Assembly: GCA_027064135.1 (NCBI GenBank)
Contig: JAMOQG010000007.1
Coordinates: 1 to 64,000 of the forward strand
Reading direction: 5' to 3'
Source of the DNA: Peptostreptococcaceae bacterium
GTDB lineage: Bacteria; Bacillota; Clostridia; Peptostreptococcales; Acidaminobacteraceae
Length of the DNA stretch: 64,000 nucleotides
A model generated the notes under the pieces. The model searched no databases. It had not been told where the DNA came from and saw only the letters and a list, made by a program, of their open reading frames with translations. Within the stretch, counting starts at the first letter, position 1; every line of letters starts with the position of its first letter. Of the stretch, positions 45,366 through 53,927 are shown piece after piece. The translations under genes were made by a program, and so were the position numbers.

Positions 45366-45445
45366 AATTATTGTTTGATTTTTAACAAGAAATAATTTAA
45401 ACTTTAACAAGTGATTGAGATTAATTAAAAAAAGGAGGTTGCAAA

Positions 45446-45544
45446 GTGAATAGTGTAATGATAGATGTAAACATAAACAAATTGAATAAAAAATTACTTA
45501 TGCAACCTTATTATGCAAAAATATTTCAGAAGATTATTATTTAA
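45446..45544 (+). CDS. putative 32-aa leader peptide
   Basis: GTG at 45446 lies 7 bases behind GGAGG; the ORF ends at TAA 45542-45544. The peptide starts (M/V)NSVMIDVNINKLNKK and continues LLMQPYYAKIFQKIII. It has a Tyr pair after Pro and an Ile-rich end. The excellent ribosome site, small size and position before a hairpin-plus-T-run suggest a regulatory leader and not an enzyme. No homologue is recalled. Confidence 0.55.
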   Translation: MNSVMIDVNINKLNKKLLMQPYYAKIFQKIII

Positions 45545-45586
45545 GTGAGCTAGCGTTTAGATTAATAAAATATATGTTGTGAGAAT

Positions 45587-45614
45587 ACCATGGGTGTGTG
45601 CCTGTGGTTTTTTT
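45587..45614 (+). terminator. leader terminator (attenuator)
   Basis: ACCATGGG pairs with CCTGTGGT (two G-T pairs, loop TGTGTG), followed by T7. It lies between the leader ORF and the start of the remnant exporter gene. Confidence 0.7.
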
Positions 45615-45654
45615 GTCTAATAAAACAACAATATTATAACAATGGGGGAGAATT

Positions 45655-45841
45655 ATGAAAAAAAATATAAAAATAACAAGCTATTTTAAAGAATATAAAT
45701 TTCTGTATTTTATTTATAATCTACAATTGTTGACGCTGATAGAATTTTAATAATGAAACAAGGTGAAATTGTTGAAGCAGGGACACATGAAGAATTATTA
45801 AGGAAGAGGGTCGTTATTATTCGCTATATAAAATATCATAA
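45655..45841 (+). pseudogene. remnant of an ABC exporter gene (internal deletion plus frameshift)
   Basis: GGGGGAG precedes ATG 45655 and an exporter-like N-terminus (MKKNIKITSYFKEYKFLYFI), which ends at a TAA at 45748-45750. A different frame from 45723 encodes TIVDADRILIMKQGEIVEAG and then THEELL, the unmistakable end of an ABC exporter nucleotide-binding domain. A one-base shift near 45800 moves on to EEGRYYSLYKIS and a stop at 45839-45841, the normal ending of such proteins. All membrane helices, Walker motifs and the signature are gone, which requires a deletion of over 1.5 kb. A nonfunctional relic. Confidence 0.88.
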
Positions 45842-45904
45842 TATGTTTTTAAATCTCTCTATGGGGTGTATAATAATAAAAGAATAAAATAATTTTTGAT
45901 ATTT

Positions 45905-45933
45905 TTGCAAAAAATATATTATATTGTTATAAT
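45905..45933 (+). promoter_or_regulatory. promoter of the ClpE-like gene
   Basis: TTGCAA (45905-45910), 17-bp spacer, TATAAT (45928-45933). I saw no clear CtsR heptad repeat near it. Confidence 0.75.
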
Positions 45934-45965
45934 GAATAGATACGAGAAATATGGAGATGATAAAA

Positions 45966-48257
45966 ATGATTATGTGTTCAGATTGCCATAAAAAAATTGC
46001 AGTTGTATTTGTAAATAAAATTGAAGATGGTAATAATGATGTTAAAGGTTATTGTATAGAATGTGCTGAAAAACGTGGTATTGATGTTGAAGCTGAAATT
46101 AAAAATAAAACAGGCATGACTACCGAAGAGTTTCAAATAATGAATAAACAAATGCAAGATATGTTTAAAGAAATGGATATGGATAGTTTTAAAGAGCAGA
46201 TGGAAACGATGATGCCAGGAATGATTGAGGCTGAACTAGATAATGAAGAAGGCGGAAATTCATTTATGAATGCTTTTAATACATTATTTAAAGGTTCGGA
46301 TAACGCAAAAGATGAAAATAGTAATAAAGAAAAAAAAGAAAAAAAAATGTTTAGTAAAAAGACAAAGAATCTTGATAAATTTGGAACTAATCTTACTGAA
46401 GCGGCTAAGAATGGAAAAGTTGATAGAGTAATTGGAAGAAATAAGGAAATTGATAGAGTTATTCAAATTCTTAATAGAAGAAGTAAAAATAACCCCGTTT
46501 TAATTGGTGAACCTGGTGTTGGTAAAACAGCTATAGCTGAAGGTTTAGCTGTTAGAATTGTAAATAAAGAAGTTCCTGAAAAAATATATGATGCTCAAAT
46601 TTATTTATTGGATTTAACAGCTGTTGTTGCTGGAACTCAGTTTAGAGGTCAATTTGAAGGAAGACTAAAAAAAATTATAGATGAAGTAGTTGAAAATGGG
46701 AATGTTATTTTAGTAATTGATGAAGTACATAGTCTCGTAGGGACTGGTGATGTTCAAGGCGGATCAATGAATGCAGCCAATATTTTGAAACCAGCTTTAG
46801 CAAAAGGGCAAATTCAGATTATTGGTTCGACTACACTTGAAGATTATAGAAAAAACATTGAAAAAGATGCTGCACTTGAAAGAAGATTTCAAAAAGTTTT
46901 AGTTGACGAACCCACAATGGATGAAACAGTTGAAATAATAGAAGGTATAAAAGATTATTATCAAGATTTTCATAAAGTGAATATTTCAAAAGAAGTTATT
47001 GAAAAAGCAGTTTATTTTTCAGAAAGATATATTACAGATAGATTTTTACCTGATAAAGCAATAGATGTAATTGATGAAGCTGGATCAAGAGCTAATTTAA
47101 AGAATAAAGGTTTAGTTGAAATAAAAGTTTTAGAAGATAAGATTAAAGATATTGAAAGACAAAGAGAAAAATTATCATCTGAAGAAGATTATCAAAAATC
47201 AGCTGAGTTAAAGATGAAAAGCTATTCAATTTTAAAGAAAATAGAAAACTTGAAAAACGAAATGGAGCATGTTGATATTACGTTTGATGATATTGCATAT
47301 GTAATTGAAGCGTGGACAAATATTCCGGTTAATAGAGTAAATGAAGAAGAAGCTGAAAGATTACTCAAATTAGAAGAAAGATTGAAAAAAAGAGTAATTG
47401 GACAGGATGCTGCAGTTATTAGTTTAGCTAAGACTGTAAGAAGAAATAGATCAGGATTTAAAAGAAAAAGAAAACCTGCATCATTTATTTTTGTTGGTCC
47501 TACTGGTGTGGGGAAAACAGAACTAGCAAGAGTATTAGCTGAAGAACTATTTGGTAGTGAAGAAGCTATGATACGAATTGATATGTCTGAATATATGGAG
47601 AAGCATACTGTTTCGAAATTAATTGGTGCACCTCCTGGATATATTGGACATGATCAAGGTGGTCAATTAACTGAAAAAGTAAGAAGAAAGCCATATTCGG
47701 TAATATTATTAGATGAAATTGAAAAAGCACATCATGATGTTTTCAATATGCTTTTACAAATACTTGAAGACGGGAGATTGACTGATAGTCAAGGGAGAAC
47801 TGTATTTTTTGATAATAGTATTATAATTATGACTTCAAATGCTGGAACTGACCATAAATCAACAGCTGGTTTTGGAAATAAATCTGATATTAGTTTAAAA
47901 CAAAGTACAGATTCAGCGCTTAAGAAAATCTTCAGACCTGAGTTTTTAAACAGAGTTGATGAAACAATAATATTTAATAGATTGAAAAAAGATGAGTTAA
48001 AAGAGATTATTAAATTAATGATTGAAGAAGTTAATGAAGAAATGAAAGATAAAAATATGAAATTAGTTGTTTCAGATTTAGTGATTGAGTTTATTTTAGA
48101 GAAAGGTTATAGCGTTAAATATGGTGCAAGACCTTTAAGAAGAGTTATTCAAAAATTTATTGAAGATGAAATTGCTGAGAAATATTTGAGAAGCATTTAT
48201 AGTGAAAATGATACTGTTTATGTTGATTTAAAAGATGAGAAGTTAATATTTAGTTAA
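45966..48257 (+). CDS. clpE: ClpE-like AAA+ unfoldase with N-terminal zinc finger
   Basis: A Clp ATPase that would feed proteins to ClpP. The N-terminal zinc finger has CSDC near residue 4 and CIEC near residue 33. An acidic Met-rich linker (residues about 50-120) takes the place of Clp N repeats. AAA-1 has GEPGVGKT and [10 protein letters not shown], a UVR-type coiled segment ([17 protein letters not shown]) follows, and AAA-2 has [29 protein letters not shown] and FLNRVDE. No IGF/IGL loop for ClpP was confirmed by eye. About 763 residues. I choose ATG 45966 because GGAGATGA at 45953-45960 is its ribosome site. It stands alone. Confidence 0.88.
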   Translation: MIMCSDCHKKIAVVFVNKIEDGNNDVKGYCIECAEKRGIDVEAEIKNKTGMTTEEFQIMNKQMQDMFKEMDMDSFKEQMETMMPGMIEAELDNEEGGNSFMNAFNTLFKGSDNAKDENSNKEKKEKKMFSKKTKNLDKFGTNLTEAAKNGKVDRVIGRNKEIDRVIQILNRRSKNNPVLIGEPGVGKTAIAEGLAVRIVNKEVPEKIYDAQIYLLDLTAVVAGTQFRGQFEGRLKKIIDEVVENGNVILVIDEVHSLVGTGDVQGGSMNAANILKPALAKGQIQIIGSTTLEDYRKNIEKDAALERRFQKVLVDEPTMDETVEIIEGIKDYYQDFHKVNISKEVIEKAVYFSERYITDRFLPDKAIDVIDEAGSRANLKNKGLVEIKVLEDKIKDIERQREKLSSEEDYQKSAELKMKSYSILKKIENLKNEMEHVDITFDDIAYVIEAWTNIPVNRVNEEEAERLLKLEERLKKRVIGQDAAVISLAKTVRRNRSGFKRKRKPASFIFVGPTGVGKTELARVLAEELFGSEEAMIRIDMSEYMEKHTVSKLIGAPPGYIGHDQGGQLTEKVRRKPYSVILLDEIEKAHHDVFNMLLQILEDGRLTDSQGRTVFFDNSIIIMTSNAGTDHKSTAGFGNKSDISLKQSTDSALKKIFRPEFLNRVDETIIFNRLKKDELKEIIKLMIEEVNEEMKDKNMKLVVSDLVIEFILEKGYSVKYGARPLRRVIQKFIEDEIAEKYLRSIYSENDTVYVDLKDEKLIFS

Positions 48258-48272
48258 AATCGGCTAATAAAG

Positions 48273-48333
48273 TAATAGAAAAAGGATATATTATTTGAAA
48301 ATTATTTTCAAATTAATATATCCTTTTCTATTA
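48273..48333. terminator. long hairpin between convergent genes
   Basis: A perfect 20-bp stem (48273-48292 with 48314-48333) encloses a further TTTGAAAA/TTTTCAAA 8-bp stem and an ATTA loop, about 28 bp in all with one bulge. The T tracts on either side are short. Probably a bidirectional transcript end for clpE and the HPt gene. Confidence 0.75.
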
Positions 48334-48663
48334 TTTACTTAAGTTATCACATTCGATTTCAAATTTTCTAAATTCTTTTTCAATAACTAAAATAAATTCA
48401 GCAGTATTATCTTTTAATTTATCTTTTCCAATAAATTCTATTTTTTCAGTTGCTTCAGAAAAAATGGGCATATTAAAATTTAATGATGCACCTTTTAATT
48501 TGTGTGCAGTTCTATCCATTGTATAATAATCGTGTTCTAAAACTGCATTTTTTAAATTTTCGATCGAATCAAAATAGATCGTTTTAAAATCTTTTGCTAA
48601 TTCAATTAGTAAATCCATATCATTTCCTATTTCTAAATATAAGTTTTTAAAATAACTGTGCAT
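48331..48663 (-). CDS. orphan histidine phosphotransfer (HPt) domain protein
   Basis: A single four-helix HPt domain of 110 residues. The phospho-accepting His lies in the motif TAHKLKGASLNF, matching the family pattern A-H-x-L-K-G-x-S. Such proteins shuttle phosphate between a hybrid kinase and a response regulator. No hybrid kinase or regulator is next to it, so its partners are elsewhere. ATG lies behind AGGAGG. It has a good promoter and an inverted repeat in the 5' leader. Confidence 0.85.
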   Translation of the reverse strand: MHSYFKNLYLEIGNDMDLLIELAKDFKTIYFDSIENLKNAVLEHDYYTMDRTAHKLKGASLNFNMPIFSEATEKIEFIGKDKLKDNTAEFILVIEKEFRKFEIECDNLSK

Positions 48664-48682
48664 AATGCCTCCTATAAGAGAT

Positions 48683-48707
48683 TAAATATTTAAATTTTAA
48701 ATATTTA
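48683..48707. repeat. 25-bp inverted repeat in the HPt gene leader
   Basis: The 12-base arm TAAATATTTAAA at 48683-48694, one central T, and the exact complementary arm at 48696-48707. It lies just downstream of the predicted transcription start (about 48717) and upstream of the ribosome site. It could be an operator or an mRNA hairpin; being pure A/T, it needs a statistical check. Confidence 0.6.
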
Positions 48708-48723
48708 GTGAATCTATAATTCT

Positions 48724-48752
48724 AGTATATTGGTACGAGAATAAAGAGTCAA
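48724..48752 (-). promoter_or_regulatory. promoter of the HPt gene
   Basis: Minus-strand TTGACT (48752-48747), 17-bp spacer, TATACT (48729-48724). Confidence 0.75.
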
Positions 48753-48813
48753 GATAATGTAAGAAATTTATACTATAATTAATTCCAAAAAAATATGACA
48801 TAATAACGAAAAT

Positions 48814-48832
48814 ATTAGTAAATATTAGTAAA
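48814..48832. promoter_or_regulatory. tandem GalR-type half-sites upstream of the gal operon
   Basis: ATTAGTAAATATTAGTAAA contains the half-site TTAGTAAA twice in direct orientation. Its centre is about 105 bp from the main operator centre, close to ten helical turns, which would allow looping. Inferred from similarity to the 48918-48937 palindrome. Confidence 0.4.
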
Positions 48833-48917
48833 AAAATGAATAAAGCAATTTAATCAAGATGTTGAGCAATTATTTGCTATTAAAAGGTGGTATCATAAAG
48901 ATAATAGAAAATAATTA

Positions 48918-48937
48918 TTTAGTAAATATTTACTAAA
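48918..48937. promoter_or_regulatory. GalR/LacI-type operator of the gal operon
   Basis: TTTAGTAAATATTTACTAAA is a perfect 20-bp palindrome 5 bp upstream of the -35 box. It closely resembles GalR sites of lactic acid bacteria (TTTAGTAAA-centre-TTTACTAAA). Another half-site, TTTACTAA, lies in the promoter spacer (48950-48957). The likely ligand-controlled repressor is the LacI-family protein encoded at 55831. Confidence 0.8.
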
Positions 48938-48942
48938 ACCGA

Positions 48943-48971
48943 TTGACAATTTACTAATACTATTCTATAAT
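48943..48971 (+). promoter_or_regulatory. consensus sigma-A promoter of the gal operon
   Basis: TTGACA (48943-48948), 17 bp, TATAAT (48966-48971), both perfect, with operator sequences before and inside the spacer. Confidence 0.93.
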
Positions 48972-49002
48972 TTAAATATAATTAAATAGAGAGGGTAGAT
49001 TA

Positions 49003-50190
49003 ATGATTATAGATGAATTAATATCAAAATTTGATAGTGTTTTTGATGAAAAATATAAAAAGAAAACGTTTTTTGCGCCGGGAAGAGTAAATTTAATTGG
49101 TGGACATGTTGATTATCACGGTGGTTTTGTTTTGCCTTGTGCGATAAATTTTGGAACATATATGGCTGTTTCAATTAGAAAAGATAATAAAATATTTGGT
49201 TACTCAAATAATTTTGAAGAAAAAGGGGTTATCGAATCGAATATAAATGAACTCGATTATTTAGAAACAGATGATTGGTTTAATTATCCTAAAGGTATAA
49301 TTAAAACTTTAATAGAAAAAGGATATAAAATTTCAAGTGGATTTAATATGTTGTTTTTTGGTAATATTCCTAACGGTGCTGGTTTATCATCTTCAGCTTC
49401 GCTCGAATTAGTTATTCTTTATGCATTAAATAATATTTTGGATTTAAAGATAACTACTCTTGAAATGGTACTTATTGCAAAAGAAGTAGAAAATAAATAT
49501 ATTGGTGTGAATTGTGGAATTATGGATCAATATGCAGTAGCATTTGGAAAGAAAAATAATGCTATTTTACTTGATTGTGAACTGAATAAACATGAATACG
49601 TTAAAATGGATCTTAAAGATAATAAAATAATGATAATAAATACTAATAAGCAAAGAAAGCTTTCTGATTCAAAATATAATGAAAGAAGAGCTGAAAGCTA
49701 TTCTGGATTAAAGATACTTTTAGAAAATACAAATAAAAAATCTATTAGTGAATTAAAAATAGAGGATTTTGAGAAATATAATAATGAAATAAGTAATGAA
49801 ACTGAAAGAAAAAGAGCGAAGCATGTAATTTACGAAAACAATCGAACTATTAGTGCAGGTAAATTGCTCAAGGAAAACGATTTATTGAATTTCGGAAAAT
49901 TAATTAATGAATCTCATAAATCATTGAAAAATGATTATGAAGTATCATGTGATGAATTAGATTATTTAGTTGAATTAATGATAAATGATGAAAGTGTTCT
50001 TGGCTCAAGAATGACAGGAGCAGGGTTTGGCGGATGCACTGTCAATATTGTTAATGAAAACGAAATAGGAAGAATTACTGAAGAAGTGAATAAGAAATAT
50101 TTTGAAAAATTTGGTTTTTATCCATCTATTTATGTCGCTGATGTAGGTGATGGTTGTAAAGAAATGAGACTTGAGAGCGAAAGCAATTAA
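49003..50190 (+). CDS. galK: galactokinase
   Basis: GHMP kinase that phosphorylates galactose at C1, the first Leloir step. The 395 residues begin with the substrate signature FFAPGRVNLIGGHVDYHGG (family GEH-x-D-Y, here with Gly-Gly-His). The ATP loop is IPNGAGLSSSASLELV, the catalytic-base region CGIMDQYAVAFG, and motif 3 GSRMTGAGFGGCTVNIV. First gene of the operon, directly behind the regulated promoter, with a GAGAGGG ribosome site. The normal Gly-Glu-His reads Gly-Gly-His here, a small deviation that is not obviously inactivating. Confidence 0.95.
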   Translation: MIIDELISKFDSVFDEKYKKKTFFAPGRVNLIGGHVDYHGGFVLPCAINFGTYMAVSIRKDNKIFGYSNNFEEKGVIESNINELDYLETDDWFNYPKGIIKTLIEKGYKISSGFNMLFFGNIPNGAGLSSSASLELVILYALNNILDLKITTLEMVLIAKEVENKYIGVNCGIMDQYAVAFGKKNNAILLDCELNKHEYVKMDLKDNKIMIINTNKQRKLSDSKYNERRAESYSGLKILLENTNKKSISELKIEDFEKYNNEISNETERKRAKHVIYENNRTISAGKLLKENDLLNFGKLINESHKSLKNDYEVSCDELDYLVELMINDESVLGSRMTGAGFGGCTVNIVNENEIGRITEEVNKKYFEKFGFYPSIYVADVGDGCKEMRLESESN

Positions 50191-50235
50191 GTTTTATTAT
50201 AAATTATTGTATATTATTAAAAAGGGGATGATGTA

Positions 50236-51291
50236 ATGAAAAAGTTTTTAGTTTTATTGTTAGCATTAGTTATGGTATTATCTGCGGTAGGATGTAGTTC
50301 TAGTAGTGATGCACCAGCTGCTGATACGGAAAAAACAGTAGAAAAAACAGAAGAAATGCCTAAAATAGGTGTTACAATTTACAAATATGATGATAACTTT
50401 ATGTCTTTTGTAAGAAGAGCTATTACAAATTCTGCTGAAGGAAAAGCAGAAGTATTAATGAATGATTCACAAAACACTCAAGCAGTACAAAATGATCAAG
50501 TTGATATGATGATTGCAAAAGGCGTTAAATCATTAGCAATTAACTTAGTGGATCCACAAGCTGCTTCTTCAATTATTGCTAAAGCAAAAGAAGCGGATCT
50601 TCCAGTGGTATTCTTTAATAAAGAGCCTACTTTAGAAGATTTAAATAGTTATGATAGAGCATGGTATGTTGGAACTGCTTCAAAAGAAGCTGGAATTATT
50701 CAAGGTGAAATGATAGCTGAAATGTGGAAAGCTAATCCTGAGTGGGATACAAATGGTGACGGCGTATTATCTTATGTATTATTAAAAGGTGAACCAGGAC
50801 ATCCAGATGCTGAAGCAAGAACTAAATTTGCAGTTTCTTCAATAGTTGATGCTGGAATTAAAGTTGAAGAATTAGAATTACAAACAGGTATGTGGGATTC
50901 TGTAAAAGCTAAAGAATTAATGGATGCATGGTTAGCTAAACATGGCGATAACATTGAATTTGTAATTGCTAATAATGATGGAATGGCTTTGGGTGCATTA
51001 CAATCATTGAAAGCTAATGGATACTTTGCTGGAGATAAATTTATGCCTCTTGTTGGTGTAGATGCAATTCCTGATGTATTAGAGCAAATTAAAGAAGGTA
51101 CAATTGTTGGTACTGTATTGAATGATGCGGCTAACCAAGGTAAAGCTACTTTAGAATTAGCTAATAACGTTGCTAGAGGAAATGATCCTTTAGAAGGAAC
51201 AGAATGGAAATTAGTTGATAAAGCAGTTAGAGTTCCATACGTAGGCGTAACAATTGATAATATAGAATTTGCTGAAAAAGCTTACCAATAA
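50236..51291 (+). CDS. mglB: galactose/methyl-galactoside ABC transporter binding lipoprotein
   Basis: Lipid-anchored sugar receptor. Lipobox SAVGC with Cys20 and a short Ser/Ala/Thr linker. The mature part is a family 2 periplasmic-binding fold closely following E. coli MglB: KIGVTIYKYDDNFMSFVRRAI, the calcium loop DTNGDGVLSYVLL, GEPGHPDAEAR, and NNDGMALGALQSL. 351 residues. Codon use is richer than in its neighbours, in line with high expression. A strong hairpin follows, probably raising its mRNA level over the ATPase. Confidence 0.95.
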   Translation: MKKFLVLLLALVMVLSAVGCSSSSDAPAADTEKTVEKTEEMPKIGVTIYKYDDNFMSFVRRAITNSAEGKAEVLMNDSQNTQAVQNDQVDMMIAKGVKSLAINLVDPQAASSIIAKAKEADLPVVFFNKEPTLEDLNSYDRAWYVGTASKEAGIIQGEMIAEMWKANPEWDTNGDGVLSYVLLKGEPGHPDAEARTKFAVSSIVDAGIKVEELELQTGMWDSVKAKELMDAWLAKHGDNIEFVIANNDGMALGALQSLKANGYFAGDKFMPLVGVDAIPDVLEQIKEGTIVGTVLNDAANQGKATLELANNVARGNDPLEGTEWKLVDKAVRVPYVGVTIDNIEFAEKAYQ

Positions 51292-51299
51292 AAAATGAG

Positions 51300-51335
51300 T
51301 AATTAAAGATTCGAGTTTACTCGAATCTTTAATTA
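51300..51335 (+). other. intra-operon stem-loop between mglB and mglA
   Basis: A perfect 17-bp inverted repeat (51300-51316, 51319-51335) with a TT centre and no long T tract. It fits an RNA-stabilising or partial-termination hairpin that favours the binding protein mRNA. It ends just before the mglA ribosome site. Confidence 0.75.
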
Positions 51336-51353
51336 TATTTGAGAGGTGAATTA

Positions 51354-52859
51354 ATGGATAATAAAGATAAATTACTTTTAGAGATGAGAGGTATTACAAA
51401 ATCATTTCCGGGTGTAAAAGCTTTAGATGGTGTTAATATTAAATTGAAAAAAGGTTCTGTTCACGCTCTTATGGGTGAAAATGGAGCTGGAAAATCGACT
51501 TTGATGAAATGTCTTTTTGGAATTTATAAAAAAGATTCGGGGCAAATTATTTTAGATGGAAAAGAAGTAGAATTTTCATCGGCATATGAAGCGCTTCGTA
51601 GTGGTGTTTCAATGGTTCATCAAGAATTAAATCAAGTTCTTACTACAAGAGTAATGGACAATATATGGCTTGGAAGATTTCCTAAAAAAGGTTTATTTGT
51701 TGATGAAGAAAAAATTTATAATATGACTTTAGAAATTTTTAAAGATTTAGATATTAATATTGATCCAAAAGAAAAATTAGATAAATTACAAGTTTCAGAA
51801 AAACAAATGATAGAAATTGCAAAAGCAGTATCTTATGATTCAAAAGTAGTAGTATTAGATGAACCAACATCTTCATTAACGGAAAAAGAAGTAGAGCACT
51901 TATTTAGAATTATTAGAAATTTAAAAAGTAAAGGCGTAGGAATTTTATATATATCTCATAAAATGGAAGAATTAGATCAAATTGCTGATGAAGTAACAAT
52001 ACTTAGAGACGGAAAATATATTGCTACACGTGATATTGATGATATTACTGTTGAGCAGATTATTAATCTAATGGTTGGTAGAGATCTTACAAATAGATTT
52101 CCTGCGAAAGAAAGTATTCCAGGAGAAACGATACTAAAAGTTGAAGGGTTGACTGCAAAGCAGCAACCATCAATTAAAGATATTTCTTTTGAATTAAGAG
52201 AAGGAGAAATATTAGGAATTGCAGGTTTGGTTGGCTCTAAGCGTACAGATGTACTTGAAACAATATTTGGTGCTAGAGAAATGGAATCGGGTCATTTATA
52301 TTTAAGGGGAAAAGAAATTAATAATTCGAATCCTCATAAGGCAAGTAATAACGGCTTTGCACTTATTACAGAAGAAAGACGCGAGACAGGGATATTTGGT
52401 GATTTAAGTGTTTCGTTTAATTCAATTATTTCAAATATTTTTGAATATAGAAAAAATAACAGATTACTTGATAATAATAAAATATTGAAGGATGCTGATT
52501 GGGTAATTGATTCTATGAGTGTTAAAACTCCTAATAAAAAAACAAAAATTCAAAGTTTATCAGGTGGAAATCAACAAAAAATTATAGTTGGTAGATGGTT
52601 ATTAACTAATCCTGATGTGTTGTTAATGGATGAACCTACAAGAGGAATTGATGTAGGTGCTAAATATGAAATTTATCAATTGATGATTGAATTAACAAAA
52701 AATGGAAAAGGTGTAATAATGGTTTCATCAGAAATGCCTGAATTAATTGGAATAACTGATAGAATAATGGTAATGAGTAATGGGCGTTTAGCTGGAATAG
52801 TTGAAACTAAAACTTCAACTCAAGAAGATATTTTAAGATTAACAAATAAATATCTATAA
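51354..52859 (+). CDS. mglA: galactose/methyl-galactoside ABC transporter ATPase
   Basis: Sugar-type ABC ATPase with two fused nucleotide-binding domains, 501 residues. The first has Walker [10 protein letters not shown], signature [14 protein letters not shown] and Walker [11 protein letters not shown]. The second has a degenerate Walker A ([16 protein letters not shown]), as is usual in MglA/RbsA, and [14 protein letters not shown] with [11 protein letters not shown]. The ORF opens at TTG 51339, but AGAGGTG follows it, so ATG 51354 is the start. Works with MglB and MglC. Confidence 0.96.
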   Translation: MDNKDKLLLEMRGITKSFPGVKALDGVNIKLKKGSVHALMGENGAGKSTLMKCLFGIYKKDSGQIILDGKEVEFSSAYEALRSGVSMVHQELNQVLTTRVMDNIWLGRFPKKGLFVDEEKIYNMTLEIFKDLDINIDPKEKLDKLQVSEKQMIEIAKAVSYDSKVVVLDEPTSSLTEKEVEHLFRIIRNLKSKGVGILYISHKMEELDQIADEVTILRDGKYIATRDIDDITVEQIINLMVGRDLTNRFPAKESIPGETILKVEGLTAKQQPSIKDISFELREGEILGIAGLVGSKRTDVLETIFGAREMESGHLYLRGKEINNSNPHKASNNGFALITEERRETGIFGDLSVSFNSIISNIFEYRKNNRLLDNNKILKDADWVIDSMSVKTPNKKTKIQSLSGGNQQKIIVGRWLLTNPDVLLMDEPTRGIDVGAKYEIYQLMIELTKNGKGVIMVSSEMPELIGITDRIMVMSNGRLAGIVETKTSTQEDILRLTNKYL

Positions 52860-52874
52860 AAATGGAGGAAATCT

Positions 52875-53912
52875 ATGTCAGAGATGAGAGAAAAAATAAA
52901 AAATACAAGTGTTAATGACATTAAAAAATTTATGTTAAATAATGCGATATTTTTTGTACTATTGGGGTTGTTAGTTATAATTGTAATTTTAGAACCTACA
53001 TTTATATCGTTTAGGAATTTTAAAAATATTCTAGCACAATCTTCTACCAGAGTTATTATGGCTCTTGGTGTAGGTGGAATAATTGTTGCAAAAGGTACGG
53101 ATTTATCACTAGGTAAACTTGTTGGGCTTGCTGCCGTAATTTCAGCATCGTTATTACAAGCACCGGAATATGTATACAGAATGTATCCGGATTTACCACA
53201 ATTACCAATAATTTTGCCAATATTACTTGTAATGCTTATTACTGGTGCATTTGGATTTGTTAATGGTTTTGTAATTTCTAAATTTAAAGTTGATCCATTT
53301 ATTCAAACATTAGGTATGATGATTATTGTTTATGGAGTAAATTCGCTTTATTATGATAGACCTCCATATGGTGCACAACCTATTGGTGGACTTGATGAAA
53401 AATTTGCACATTTTGCACAAGGTTATTTTACAGTTGCAGGATTTGATATACCGTTCTTAGTAATATATGCAGCTATTACCACCATAATTGTATGGGTAAT
53501 ATGGAATAAAACAGTTTTTGGTAAAAATATTTTTGCAATAGGCGGAAATTCAGAAGCTGCATTTGTATCAGGTGTAAATGTTACTAAAAATTTATTAATG
53601 ATATATACTTTTGCAGGGATATTATATGGTCTTGGTGGATCTTTAGAAGCAGCGCGTATTGGAACTGCTACTAACAATACTGGAAATATGTATGAGTTAG
53701 ATGCAATTGCAGCTTGTATAGTTGGTGGATTATCATTTGATGGTGGTATTGGAACTATACCAGGTATAGTTGCAGGTGTACTAATTTTCCAAGTAATTGC
53801 TTATGGTTTATCATTTATTGGAGTAAGTCCATATTTACAGTATATTATTAAAGGTTTAATTATTATTGTTGCTGTTGCAATAGATAGTAGAGAAAGAGCT
53901 AAGAAAAAATAA
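52875..53912 (+). CDS. mglC: galactose/methyl-galactoside ABC transporter permease
   Basis: BPD_transp_2 family membrane subunit with about 9-10 helices in 345 residues. Landmarks: GVGGIIVAKGTDLSLGKLVGLAAVI, IGGNSEAAFVSGVNVTKNLLMIYTFAGILYGLGGSLEAAR, and LDAIAACIVGGLSFDGGIGTIPGIVAGVLIFQVI. GGAGG ribosome site 15 bp after mglA. The homodimer forms the channel. Confidence 0.95.
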   Translation: MSEMREKIKNTSVNDIKKFMLNNAIFFVLLGLLVIIVILEPTFISFRNFKNILAQSSTRVIMALGVGGIIVAKGTDLSLGKLVGLAAVISASLLQAPEYVYRMYPDLPQLPIILPILLVMLITGAFGFVNGFVISKFKVDPFIQTLGMMIIVYGVNSLYYDRPPYGAQPIGGLDEKFAHFAQGYFTVAGFDIPFLVIYAAITTIIVWVIWNKTVFGKNIFAIGGNSEAAFVSGVNVTKNLLMIYTFAGILYGLGGSLEAARIGTATNNTGNMYELDAIAACIVGGLSFDGGIGTIPGIVAGVLIFQVIAYGLSFIGVSPYLQYIIKGLIIIVAVAIDSRERAKKK

Positions 53913-53927
53913 TTATAGGAGAAAATA

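Larger units (their letters stand above)
45434..45614 (+). promoter_or_regulatory. leader region with attenuator-like structure upstream of a decayed ABC exporter gene
   Basis: A consensus ribosome site GGAGG (45434-45438) precedes a 32-codon ORF. AGGTTGCA (45436-45443) is perfectly complementary to TGCAACCT (45501-45508) inside that ORF, so the ribosome site can be masked. A hairpin with a T7 run (45587-45614) then lies before the next gene. This layout resembles translation-controlled attenuators of drug-exporter operons such as bmrB-bmrCD. The inducer is unknown, and the gene downstream is broken. Confidence 0.6.

Noticed and set aside
45842-45965. CtsR or CIRCE element controlling the ClpE-like gene
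   Set aside because: Neither GGTCAAA-type tandem repeats nor the CIRCE inverted repeat was visible near the promoter.
48664-49002. CcpA cre site in the gal promoter
   Set aside because: No sequence close to the TGNAANCGNNNNCA pattern was found; the palindromes there are of GalR type.
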